From: Vicinamibacteria bacterium
GTDB lineage: Bacteria; Acidobacteriota; Vicinamibacteria; Vicinamibacterales; UBA2999
Direction: 5' to 3'
Assembly (NCBI GenBank): GCA_025924295.1
Contig: JAICEG010000335.1
Coordinates: 1-5,893, forward strand
DNA: 5,893 nucleotides
Position numbers and translations under genes: made by a program. The notes below the pieces were generated by a model that ran no database searches, was not told the DNA's origin, and was given only the letters and a program-made list of their open reading frames with translations. Below are positions 1 through 5,334 of the stretch, one piece after another (the first letter of the stretch is position 1; each line of letters starts with the position of its first letter).

Positions 1-116
1 ACGATCGCGGCGATCGGTTCGATCGGTACGGCGCGCGGCGGTGATGTGCTCTGTTGCGCGACGATCGAGACCATGCTGCAGGCGAGCACCAGAGCCGACA
101 CCAGGAGACGTCGCAA
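1..116 (-). CDS. N-terminus of an exported protein, cut by the left edge
   Basis: Reading the minus strand leftward from a TTG at 116..114 gives an open frame of about 39 codons to the window edge. The product starts with two arginines, then a hydrophobic run (LLVSALVLACSMVSIVA) and QQ, which is a good Sec signal peptide with likely cleavage before QQ. The mature part begins STSPPRAVPIEPIAAI. The cysteine in LVLAC is a poor lipobox match, so I favour signal peptidase I. No convincing Shine-Dalgarno precedes the TTG. A GTG at 137 is also in frame, but it would make the palindromic repeat encode the N-terminus. An ATG at 74 would remove most of the signal peptide. The gene lies just past the terminator of the upstream operon, so it is probably a separate unit or is fed by read-through. 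The function cannot be read from what remains. Confidence 0.55.
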   Translation of the reverse strand, partial: MRRLLVSALVLACSMVSIVAQQSTSPPRAVPIEPIAAI

Positions 117-140
117 GGTCCGGCTGAAGCCGGACACTAC
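117..140. repeat. Palindromic REP-like intergenic repeat
   Basis: The core TCCGGCTGAAGCCGGA at 119-134 is an inverted repeat with arms of 6-7 bp around a tiny centre, flanked on the right by CACTAC. When translated on the plus strand it gives VRLKPDTT, a peptide I remember as a recurrent spurious translation in acidobacterial genomes, which suggests a dispersed family. Only one copy is visible here, so its dispersed nature is inferred from memory. It sits between the terminator of the minus-strand operon and the start of the left-edge gene. Confidence 0.5.
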
Positions 141-143
141 GAC

Positions 144-177
144 GAAAAAAAGCCGGGTCTTGGAAGCAAGACCCGGC
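144..177 (-). terminator. Rho-independent terminator of the exported-protein operon
   Basis: On the minus strand a perfect 10-bp GC-rich stem (GCCGGGTCTT pairing with AAGACCCGGC, plus-strand arms 152-161 and 168-177, 6-nt loop) is followed at once by seven T residues (150..144, the last base pair being followed by one C). It lies 26 nt after the TGA of the 138-aa gene, so it ends the three-gene minus-strand operon. The plus strand lacks a T tract after the stem, so termination is one-directional. Confidence 0.9.
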
Positions 178-203
178 CTACGAGTGTCGATTGTCAGTGA
201 AGA

Positions 204-620
204 TCAGTTCCGGGTAACCGTGAAGTCGCCCTTCTGGCCGCTCTGCGTCCACGTGCCGTGAAAGACCCGGCTGTAGGCGCCGATGTTCTCGAGCACGCCG
301 TCGACCGCGATCGAGACCGGCTTTCCCGATGTGTCCTTGCCCTCGGCCTGCAGCTTCACTTTCCACGCCGACGGATCGGAGTAGTCGAAGGTGACCCCCT
401 TCACCGTCGCCGCATCGTCGGCGCCGGGATTGATCGTGCCGGTGATCGCCTTTCCATCCCAGTGCAGGTCGAGCAGCAGCCGCTTCGAGTTGTCCGGCGG
501 ACCCCACTGCCCGCTCCACTGCCCCTTCAGCGGGTGGCCAAACTGCGCCAGGGCGCTGTGTGAGCCGGCGAGCAGAATCGCAACGACCAGAACGTAAAGA
601 AACCGCGAGCGTCTCACCAT
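204..620 (-). CDS. Small exported protein of unknown function (138 aa)
   Basis: The product has an arginine-rich start (MVRRSR), a hydrophobic core at residues 8-20 and an ALA|Q signal peptidase I site at about 25/26. The mature domain of about 113 aa is rich in alternating hydrophobic/polar strands, Trp, Gly and Asp. Segments such as GQWSGQWG (33-40), LHWDGKAITGTINPG (52-66) and FHGTWTQSGQKGDF (120-133) look like a small secreted beta-sheet domain, perhaps a lipocalin-like barrel; this is inference. It has no cysteines or catalytic motif. It is the last gene of a three-gene minus-strand operon, 5 nt after the 338-aa gene, and a strong terminator follows. The frame can be extended to 863, but that extension overlaps the upstream gene entirely, so the start at 620 is preferred. 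GTG at 617 is an alternative. I recognise similar proteins in acidobacteria only as hypotheticals. Confidence 0.85.
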   Translation of the reverse strand: MVRRSRFLYVLVVAILLAGSHSALAQFGHPLKGQWSGQWGPPDNSKRLLLDLHWDGKAITGTINPGADDAATVKGVTFDYSDPSAWKVKLQAEGKDTSGKPVSIAVDGVLENIGAYSRVFHGTWTQSGQKGDFTVTRN

Positions 621-621
621 T

Positions 622-627
622 CCTCCT
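622..627 (-). promoter_or_regulatory. Shine-Dalgarno of the 138-aa gene, overlapping the upstream stop
   Basis: AGGAGG (627..622) is a perfect Shine-Dalgarno and shares two bases with the TAG stop (628..626) of the 338-aa gene, which suggests translational coupling. It lies only 1 nt before the ATG at 620 but 4 nt before the next codon, GTG at 617. The GTG is therefore a real competitor as start; the signal peptide is intact either way. Confidence 0.75.
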
Positions 628-1642
628 AGCGAGTCCCGCTCGACGGCTTCTGTCCGGGCTGCGCCCGCGGTCCAAAGATCGGCTGTCCGAAATCGTCCAC
701 CAGGCGATTCAGGTACTGGTTGTTCTCCTGGCAGATGTACTCCGGCAGTTCCGCACCCTCGCGCCACGGAACGTCCCACGCGATCGTGAACGGCCGCGTG
801 TACGCACCGGGATCGGTGACCGTCGCCTCGTAGTGCAGCGTCCCCTTGTTCGGGCGCGTCCACTTCTCGACGATGTGCATCTGGTCGGTATGCGGATGTC
901 CAAAGTAATCGAGCCAGCTGTTCTCGTTGAAGCCCTTGTTCTCGACGACCAGCGTGTCGCCTTCCCAGCGACCGATCGAGTACCCGAGGTAGGTGGGATT
1001 CAGCGCGTCGCCTTCAGGGAACGTCCGGCCGTCCATGTAGATCTCGCGCCAGATGTGCGTGGCGCCCTCGAAGATCATCATGATCCGCTTGTGCTCCGGC
1101 TGCTGGATGATCTCCATCTGGTACGGCGTGGCCATCATGCGCGGCCCGCCGGGTGGAAGGCAGTACCCCTCGGGGTCGTACTTCGACTCGTTCTTCGAGT
1201 TGTAGTCGTAGACGGCTGCCGACCAGGGCATCCACGGCATCCATGGCTCGGACTTCGAACCGCCGCGCCCACCACCACCGCCGCCACCGCCGCGAGCGCC
1301 GGCGCCACCGGCACGTGCGGCCGCCTGTGCCTTCTGAATCTCCGGCAACAGTTGACCGTCGCTTCCGATCACGCGCATCGCCATGTTGGTGATGTACGGC
1401 ACTGCCCAGACGCCCTTCTCACCAGGGACGCGGCCGAAGTTCACTGTGCCGTCTGGAAGTCGTGGTGTCGGAAGTGCGGGACCGGCTGCGCGGCCCCGAC
1501 CTCCTCCACCTGCAGGTTGTTCCTGTGCCTGAAGTGCGGGTGCGTCACCGGGACGACCCTGCGCCGCGACGATCCAAGCGGTCGATGAAAACACGATCGC
1601 CGCCGCCGCGCCCGCCAGCGCAGTGCGAAGGTTTATGGACAA
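626..1642 (-). CDS. Conserved exported protein of unknown function (338 aa), Gly-rich insert
   Basis: The start is a TTG at 1642..1640, supported by GAGG 7 nt upstream. The signal peptide (hydrophobic residues about 8-26) has likely cleavage at VAA|QG. Then come a low-complexity Ala/Gly/Pro stretch (about 28-60), a short conserved segment (LPDGTVNFG...KGVWAVPY), a polyglycine insert (112-128) and a conserved C-terminal domain from about residue 130. That domain carries PWMPW, DPEGYCLPPG, RWEGDTLVVE, GHPHTDQMH and EYICQEN. The only cysteines, C161 and C304, could form a disulfide after export. I recognise this domain as frequent in acidobacterial and some proteobacterial genomes, often beside DUF6152 proteins, but know no assigned activity. 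There is no classic hydrolase motif; the His/Glu/Asp-rich GHPH and RWEGDT segments could bind metal or ligand, which is inference. It is the middle gene of the operon, 15 nt after the DUF6152-like gene and 5 nt before the 138-aa gene. Confidence 0.88.
   Translation of the reverse strand: MSINLRTALAGAAAAIVFSSTAWIVAAQGRPGDAPALQAQEQPAGGGGRGRAAGPALPTPRLPDGTVNFGRVPGEKGVWAVPYITNMAMRVIGSDGQLLPEIQKAQAAARAGGAGARGGGGGGGGRGGSKSEPWMPWMPWSAAVYDYNSKNESKYDPEGYCLPPGGPRMMATPYQMEIIQQPEHKRIMMIFEGATHIWREIYMDGRTFPEGDALNPTYLGYSIGRWEGDTLVVENKGFNENSWLDYFGHPHTDQMHIVEKWTRPNKGTLHYEATVTDPGAYTRPFTIAWDVPWREGAELPEYICQENNQYLNRLVDDFGQPIFGPRAQPGQKPSSGTR
1259..1309 (-). repeat. Low-complexity GGN tract coding polyglycine
   Basis: A run of GGC/GGT codons encodes residues 112-128 of the 338-aa protein, including eight consecutive glycines (118-125, at 1291..1268). 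It interrupts the protein between its N-terminal segment and its conserved C-terminal domain and looks like a flexible linker. Such tracts are prone to length change by slippage in whole codons. Confidence 0.8.
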
Positions 1643-1649
1643 TGACGTA

Positions 1650-1653
1650 CCTC
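1650..1653 (-). promoter_or_regulatory. Shine-Dalgarno supporting a TTG start
   Basis: GAGG at 1653..1650 lies exactly 7 nt before the TTG at 1642..1640, at ideal spacing. No ATG or GTG in this frame near the signal peptide competes, so the site decides the TTG start of the 338-aa gene. Confidence 0.65.
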
Positions 1654-1657
1654 GATG

Positions 1658-2062
1658 TTACGGAGTGACGCCCTGGCTCGACCCGGCGAACAGGCGCTGG
1701 CCGGTCTTGGCCATCACGACGGTGCGCGCATTGCCCGTCGGGCTGCCATCCTTCGCCATGCTGCCCTCGACGGTGACGACATCACCGATCTTCATCGTGT
1801 TGCGCGTCCACCCGTTTCGCATCAGGCCGTTCGGGCTGCCCATTTCCATCGCCCAGTTCGTGACCTTGCCGGACTTCTCGTCCTTCACGTCGATGTAGAA
1901 GAAGGTGTGAGGATTCATCCACTCGACCTTGGTGACGGGCCCGGTGAACTTGAACGTCTTGCTGGCGTCAAATTCCGCCGAGAACGAGTGGTGCGCCATG
2001 ACACCTGACATGCTGGCGAGCAGAGCGAGGCCAGCAACGACGACTGCAAACTTAGTTCGCAT
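1658..2062 (-). CDS. Exported DUF6152-like protein (134 aa)
   Basis: ATG at 2062 is preceded by GGAGG with an 8-nt spacer. Residues 1-23 form a signal peptide (MRTKF, hydrophobic core, cleavage at VMA|HH), so the mature protein begins HHSFSAEFD. The pattern mature HHSF, then VTKVEWMNPHTFFYIDV (43-59), GSPNGLMRNGWTRNTMKIGDVVTVEG (75-100) and ARTVVMAKTGQRLF (112-125), matches what I know as the DUF6152 family. These are small periplasmic proteins with a predicted OB-like beta barrel and no known activity. The exposed N-terminal His pair after cleavage might bind a metal, which is inference. It is the first gene of the operon, with a strong promoter about 80 nt upstream and the 338-aa gene starting 15 nt downstream. 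The family call is from remembered motifs, not a search. Confidence 0.9.
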   Translation of the reverse strand: MRTKFAVVVAGLALLASMSGVMAHHSFSAEFDASKTFKFTGPVTKVEWMNPHTFFYIDVKDEKSGKVTNWAMEMGSPNGLMRNGWTRNTMKIGDVVTVEGSMAKDGSPTGNARTVVMAKTGQRLFAGSSQGVTP

Positions 2063-2070
2063 CTAACAAT

Positions 2071-2075
2071 CCTCC
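2071..2075 (-). promoter_or_regulatory. Shine-Dalgarno of the DUF6152-like gene
   Basis: GGAGG (2075..2071) is separated by 8 nt from the ATG at 2062 and fixes that start. Confidence 0.8.
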
Positions 2076-2091
2076 ACGCGAAGTACTCGAC

Positions 2092-2106
2092 CGCGACTTC
2101 GTCGCG
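2092..2106 (-). other. Hairpin in the operon 5' leader
   Basis: CGCGAC and GTCGCG (arms 2092-2097 and 2101-2106) form a perfect 6-bp stem with a GAA triloop on the transcript. It ends 16 nt upstream of the Shine-Dalgarno inside the predicted leader. It does not sequester the Shine-Dalgarno and has no T tract, so it is more likely an mRNA-stabilising structure or chance than a terminator. I see no known riboswitch fold in the ~80-nt leader. Confidence 0.4.
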
Positions 2107-2151
2107 TCACGACCTCAGATAACCCAGACAGCGGAGCAATCCCGGACGATC

Positions 2152-2180
2152 ATTTTCGCTGCACGATACCGTCCTGTCAA
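2152..2180 (-). promoter_or_regulatory. Sigma70-type promoter of the exported-protein operon
   Basis: On the minus strand a perfect -35 TTGACA (2180..2175) is followed after exactly 17 bp by GAAAAT (2157..2152), a 4/6 match to TATAAT. Transcription would start near 2145, giving a leader of about 80 nt before the ATG at 2062. An AT-rich stretch (minus-strand GAATTTTT, around 2206-2213) lies farther upstream. The rest of the 220-bp gap between the GntR gene and this operon holds only the leader hairpin and an imperfect inverted repeat. Confidence 0.7.
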
Positions 2181-2243
2181 CGGTTCGGCTGCCCAGCCCC
2201 GGCGCGAAAAATTCCGCCTATCTGACAGACACAGGGGATCTTA

Positions 2244-2275
2244 GTCGTCCAGGTCCGAAAGGCGATTGGGACGAC
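2244..2275. other. Inverted repeat just downstream of the GntR gene
   Basis: GTCGTCC (2244-2250) and GGACGAC (2269-2275) are perfect 7-bp inverted arms around an 18-nt loop that contains a small CC-GAAA-GG hairpin. It starts 7 bp past the GntR stop, but no T tract follows on either strand. It could be a weak or factor-assisted terminator for the GntR gene, or an operator upstream of the operon promoter. The call as a structure is firm and its role is open. Confidence 0.35.
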
Positions 2276-2282
2276 CGTCCGA

Positions 2283-3008
2283 TCAGTTCGCGACTGGTTC
2301 GGCTCCCGGCCGCCGATCACTCCGGTAGAACGTCGTGCCGGTCAGCTTGCGAAGCTTGAAGTACGGCTGAAGTACCTCGAGCGATTTGGCCATGGCGACG
2401 GCGAGATGCTGCCGCACGGCGTCGGCCACCTGCTGAGGAGCACCATCACACAATGCCGCTGCCAGTTCGGCGTGACGGGTGGTCGAGTCCGTCGGAGTCG
2501 GTTGCCGCAGCACGCAGTACCAGATCGACGCGAGCGCGTGGGTTTTTTCGATGGCCTCGAGCAGGGCCGGGCATCGTGCGTTCTGGGCGATACGCGAGTG
2601 CAACTTCAGGTGCACGCTTTGATACAGCATGCGATCGGATTGCATGCCGAGCACATCAACCCGCGCGGCCAGTTTCTTCAGCTCGAACCGTTCGCGCGCC
2701 GTCGCAAACTGGGCGAACCGCAGCGCCGCCTGCACTTCCAGGGCCTCGCGCACGACGTAGTGCCCCAGAACATCCTCGCAGGACGGAATCCTGACCCGTG
2801 TGCCCGCGCGAGGACGGCTTTCGAGAAGTCCCTCGACTTCGAGCCGCAGCAGCGCTTCGGACACGGGAAGAAAGCTCATGCGGAGCTCGGCAGCGAGTTT
2901 CCGGCGCGAAATGACCTGTCCCAGACCAATGGTGCCGCTGAGAATCCGCTGGCGAACGACGGCGTAGGCTTCTGCCGCCAGACTGGACTGTTGTGCAGAG
3001 TCACTCAT
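2283..3008 (-). CDS. GntR-family transcriptional regulator, FadR/FCD subfamily (241 aa)
   Basis: This is a one-component regulator that binds DNA through an N-terminal winged helix and a small ligand through an FCD domain. Residues about 11-75 form the GntR winged helix: LAAEAYAVVRQRILSG, then GQVISRRKLAAEL, then MSFLPVSEALLRLEVEGLLESRPRAGTRV. Residues about 80-215 form the all-helical FCD domain, with YVVREALEVQAALRFA at its start and candidate metal ligands H133, H137, H179 and H201. H133 stands where the family usually has Asp. In the recognition helix, F46 and S50 replace the arginines usual in the SRxxxRE motif. Length is typical. The Shine-Dalgarno is weak (GAAGG about 10 nt before the ATG). 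The gene is divergent from the hydrolase/ABC operon with under 70 bp between starts, the usual layout for a local regulator. The effector is unknown; FCD proteins often sense organic or sugar acids. Confidence 0.92.
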   Translation of the reverse strand: MSDSAQQSSLAAEAYAVVRQRILSGTIGLGQVISRRKLAAELRMSFLPVSEALLRLEVEGLLESRPRAGTRVRIPSCEDVLGHYVVREALEVQAALRFAQFATARERFELKKLAARVDVLGMQSDRMLYQSVHLKLHSRIAQNARCPALLEAIEKTHALASIWYCVLRQPTPTDSTTRHAELAAALCDGAPQQVADAVRQHLAVAMAKSLEVLQPYFKLRKLTGTTFYRSDRRPGAEPVAN

Positions 3009-3056
3009 CTTCGCAGCCCTTCTGTCTTTCCGTGCTGAGACCGAAAACCCGTAGGC

Positions 3057-4574
3057 GTGGACTGTTTCGATTCTAGTGTGAAACCTCGTCGTTTAGACGC
3101 CACTGGTCACAAAGTCGCCGGTGCTTGCGTCATCCTGGCGTTTTTCGCGATTTCCGCGGCCTGCAACACCGGGCAGGCCCGACGACCGCTCGACCGCCTT
3201 CGTCCCTGCCAAAGCGGCGAAGGCCCGACCGATGCGCTCTGCGGGACGATCGCGGTTCCCGAGAACCGCCACACCGGGATTGGACGCCAAATCAATCTCT
3301 GGGTAGTCGTGCTGCCATCAATGGCATCGACACCCAGCTCGGATCCCCTCTTCTTCCTTGCCGGGGGACCCGGCCAGTCCGCCGCGCGGCTCGCCAGTCA
3401 GATACGCCTGATGTTCCGTCCGGTTCAGCGCACGCGGGACATCGTGCTCGTCGACCAGCGCGGAACAGGAAAATCCAACCCGCTCAATTGCCGGTCGAGC
3501 GCCAATTCGTTGCGCGAGCTCACCCAGGGAAGCGACGTGGCGCTCGCCAGGCTGCGCCGTTGTCTCGAAGGGTATAACGCCGACGTACGCCTCTATACAA
3601 CAGATATCGCCATGGACGACCTGGACGATGTCCGGGCGTACCTGGGCTACGACCGCATCAACCTGTACGGCGGGTCGTACGGGACAAGGGCCGCACTGGT
3701 CTACCTGCGCCAGCACGGCCAGCACGTGAGGTCGGTCGTCCTCGACGGCGTTGCGCCAACCGACATGCGGCTTCCGCTCTTCACCGCCCGCGACGCGCAG
3801 CTCGCCCTCGACAACGCGCTCGTCGATTGCGATGCCGAGCCAGCCTGCCGCCGCGCGTTCCCGGAAATGGGCACACGGATCCGCCGCCTGATCGCCAGCC
3901 TCGACCACGGCCCCCGCCGTGTCCGCATCGTTCATCCGAGGACCGGCCTCGCGGAAGACGTGACTGTCGACGCGCGGCTCGTGTCCAGTGTCATCTTCGG
4001 TGCGCTCTATTCGCCCCTGACCGCGTCGGTCGTTCCCGCACTCGTCGATCGCGCGGAGCAGAATGACTTTCAGGGACTCTTCGCGCTCGCCCTCGCGACC
4101 GAAGATGCCGGCGAGAACATGAGCATCGGGATGCAGCTGTCCGTGCTCTGCACCGAGGATGCATCCCAGGTCTCCGCGAGTGAGCTCCATCAGGAAACAT
4201 CGACGTCGGTGTTTGGTGGTCATCTCATCGGCAGCCAGCTCGAGGCGTGTGCGATATGGCCGAAGGGAAAGGTCGACGCCGATTACTACCGCCCTGTCGT
4301 CTCCGATGTCCCGGTCCTGGTGCTGTCAGGTGAGGTCGATCCGGTCACGCCCCCTGGCTGGGGCGATTCGGTCGTCAAGCATCTCTCTCGCGGCCTGCAC
4401 ATCGTCGTGCCCTCGACCGGCCACGGCGTCGTGGCCACGCCCTGCGGCAATCGCCTCGTGAGCGACTTCATCGACGAAGGTTCGACGGAGGCGCTCGACA
4501 CGGGCTGCGTCGCGGCCGTTCGCCGTCCTCCGTTCTTCGTCACGCCGGCGGGACCTGATCCCTCTGGCAAATGA
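3057..4574 (+). CDS. Exported TAP-like alpha/beta hydrolase, probable serine peptidase
   Basis: The product (505 aa) belongs to the alpha/beta hydrolases related to proline iminopeptidase and Streptomyces tripeptidyl aminopeptidases, which cleave short N-terminal peptides outside the cytoplasm. Visible features are the oxyanion-hole segment AGGPGQ (102-107), DQRGTG (133-138), the nucleophile elbow GGSYGT with S207, and the acid D428 in GEVDPVTPP. The catalytic H456 lies in STGHG within the TAP-type C-terminal region. Residues 19-35 are a signal-peptide core ending ISAAC; C36 is a weak lipobox candidate. Ten cysteines follow C36 (51, 62, 145, 169, 258, 264, 365, 398, 463, 484), consistent with disulfides after export. 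The start is uncertain: GTG at 3057 or GTG at 3078 (giving MKPRR), neither with a clear Shine-Dalgarno; 3078 makes a more usual signal peptide. The ABC ATPase gene starts 25 bp downstream. The substrate is unknown; an esterase role is possible. Confidence 0.9.
   Translation: MDCFDSSVKPRRLDATGHKVAGACVILAFFAISAACNTGQARRPLDRLRPCQSGEGPTDALCGTIAVPENRHTGIGRQINLWVVVLPSMASTPSSDPLFFLAGGPGQSAARLASQIRLMFRPVQRTRDIVLVDQRGTGKSNPLNCRSSANSLRELTQGSDVALARLRRCLEGYNADVRLYTTDIAMDDLDDVRAYLGYDRINLYGGSYGTRAALVYLRQHGQHVRSVVLDGVAPTDMRLPLFTARDAQLALDNALVDCDAEPACRRAFPEMGTRIRRLIASLDHGPRRVRIVHPRTGLAEDVTVDARLVSSVIFGALYSPLTASVVPALVDRAEQNDFQGLFALALATEDAGENMSIGMQLSVLCTEDASQVSASELHQETSTSVFGGHLIGSQLEACAIWPKGKVDADYYRPVVSDVPVLVLSGEVDPVTPPGWGDSVVKHLSRGLHIVVPSTGHGVVATPCGNRLVSDFIDEGSTEALDTGCVAAVRRPPFFVTPAGPDPSGK
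3064..3084. promoter_or_regulatory. Candidate operator: inverted repeat in the divergent control region
   Basis: GTTTC (3064-3068) and GAAAC (3080-3084) are perfect inverted arms separated by 11 bp, with centres about 16 bp apart. They flank the candidate -10 of the GntR gene and overlap both possible starts of the hydrolase. Five-bp arms can arise by chance, so the regulatory role is inference from position. Confidence 0.3.
3070..3075 (-). promoter_or_regulatory. Candidate -10 element of the GntR gene
   Basis: TAGAAT on the minus strand matches TATAAT at 5 of 6 positions and would place transcription about 55 nt before the GntR ATG. No good -35 lies at 16-18 bp (best is TCTAAA, 3/6), so it would be weak or activator-dependent. 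I found no convincing promoter for the plus-strand operon. Confidence 0.35.
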
Positions 4575-4599
4575 CTCCCGACCCCATTACAGATTTCGC

Positions 4600-5334
4600 A
4601 TGCTGAGAATCACGGACGCGCGTAAGCAATTCGGAGACGTCACGGCAGTCGATGGCGTGAGCTTCGCCGCGCAGGACGGCGCCATCACCGGGCTGCTCGG
4701 CCCCAACGGTGCGGGCAAGACGACGACACTCCGAATGCTCTATGCGGTCATGCGGCCCGACAGCGGCGAGGTTCGCGTTGACGACGTGGATGCGGTGACC
4801 GCGCCGCAGGAGGCGCAGGCGCGTCTCGGTGTGCTGCCGGATGGCTTCGGGTTGTATCCACGCCTGACCGCCCGCGAGCACCTGGACTACTTCGGCGCGC
4901 TGCAGGGGATCGAAGGCCAGCGGCTCGAGCAGCGAACCGAGGAACTGATCGATCTGCTCGACATGCGCTCGATTGCGGATCGCCGCACCGGCGGCTTCTC
5001 TCACGGAGAGCGGACGAAGGTCGCGCTCGCGCGCGCCCTCGTGCACGACCCGCAGAACGTCCTGCTCGACGAGCCGACCAACGGCCTCGATGTCATGAGC
5101 ACGCGCGCCGTTCGCGCCATCGTGCGGCGCCTGCGCGATGCGGGACGCTGTGTGCTCTTCTCGAGCCACGTGATGCAGGAAGTGTCCGCGCTCTGCGACT
5201 CGATTGTCGTCATCGCATCGGGGCGCGTGGTGGCACAGGGCACGCCCGACGAATTGCGGCGTCTGACCGGCTACGACAACCTCGAGGATGCCTTCGTTGC
5301 GCTGGCCGGCCTCGAGCGCGGGGAGCGCGCATGA
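4600..5334 (+). CDS. natA: NatA-like ABC transporter ATP-binding protein
   Basis: This 244-aa cytoplasmic ATPase would power the ABC-2 permease encoded next. Walker A is GPNGAGKT (34-41) with K40. The Q-loop region reads VLPDGFGLYPRLT, with D81 where Gln is usual. The signature is FSHGE (133-137) rather than LSGGQ, followed by RTKVALARAL. Walker B is NVLLDEPT with D157 and E158, the D-loop is NGLD (161-164), and the switch histidine is H190 in SSH. The Tyr-Pro-Arg-Leu-Thr and KVALARAL patterns are those of the NatA group (sodium or drug export ATPases paired with NatB). The actual substrate is unproven and could be a drug, peptide or lipid. Length fits the family. No clear Shine-Dalgarno precedes the ATG at 4600, which lies 25 bp after the hydrolase stop, so coupling to the upstream gene is plausible. 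Confidence 0.93.
   Translation: MLRITDARKQFGDVTAVDGVSFAAQDGAITGLLGPNGAGKTTTLRMLYAVMRPDSGEVRVDDVDAVTAPQEAQARLGVLPDGFGLYPRLTAREHLDYFGALQGIEGQRLEQRTEELIDLLDMRSIADRRTGGFSHGERTKVALARALVHDPQNVLLDEPTNGLDVMSTRAVRAIVRRLRDAGRCVLFSSHVMQEVSALCDSIVVIASGRVVAQGTPDELRRLTGYDNLEDAFVALAGLERGERA
5320..5325 (+). promoter_or_regulatory. Shine-Dalgarno-like site of the permease gene
   Basis: GGGGAG inside the last codons of the ATPase gene lies 5 nt before the ATG at 5331. Together with the ATGA stop/start overlap it supports translational coupling. Confidence 0.5.

Noticed and set aside
2..25. CGATCG repeated three times at 9-bp spacing
   Set aside because: It lies in the coding frame of the left-edge gene and encodes PIEPIAAI; three imperfect units are explained by codon use and do not suggest iterons.
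204..863. Extension of the 138-aa gene to a 219-aa protein
   Set aside because: The added 81 codons overlap the 338-aa gene and bury the signal peptide internally; the perfect Shine-Dalgarno at 627..622 supports the short form.
560..1588. Long plus-strand open frame of 342 codons
   Set aside because: It is antisense to the 338-aa exported gene, which has a signal peptide, Shine-Dalgarno and conserved motifs. The plus-strand product is Arg/Val-rich and looks like a shadow of high-GC coding.
2187..2198. GGCTG/CAGCC palindrome just upstream of the operon -35
   Set aside because: Five-bp arms with a 2-bp centre are expected by chance in GC-rich DNA and there is no second copy to support an operator.
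2221..2229. TCTGACAGA odd palindrome considered as a GntR site
   Set aside because: It is too short, does not fit the known FadR-type operator, and there is no matching copy near the GntR or hydrolase starts.
2406..3038. Plus-strand open frame of 210 codons opposite the GntR gene
   Set aside because: The minus strand gives a clear GntR/FCD protein; the plus frame has no recognisable motif.
3318..4223. Minus-strand open frame of 301 codons
   Set aside because: It lies wholly inside the hydrolase gene with its intact catalytic motifs; no domain or ribosome site was recognisable.
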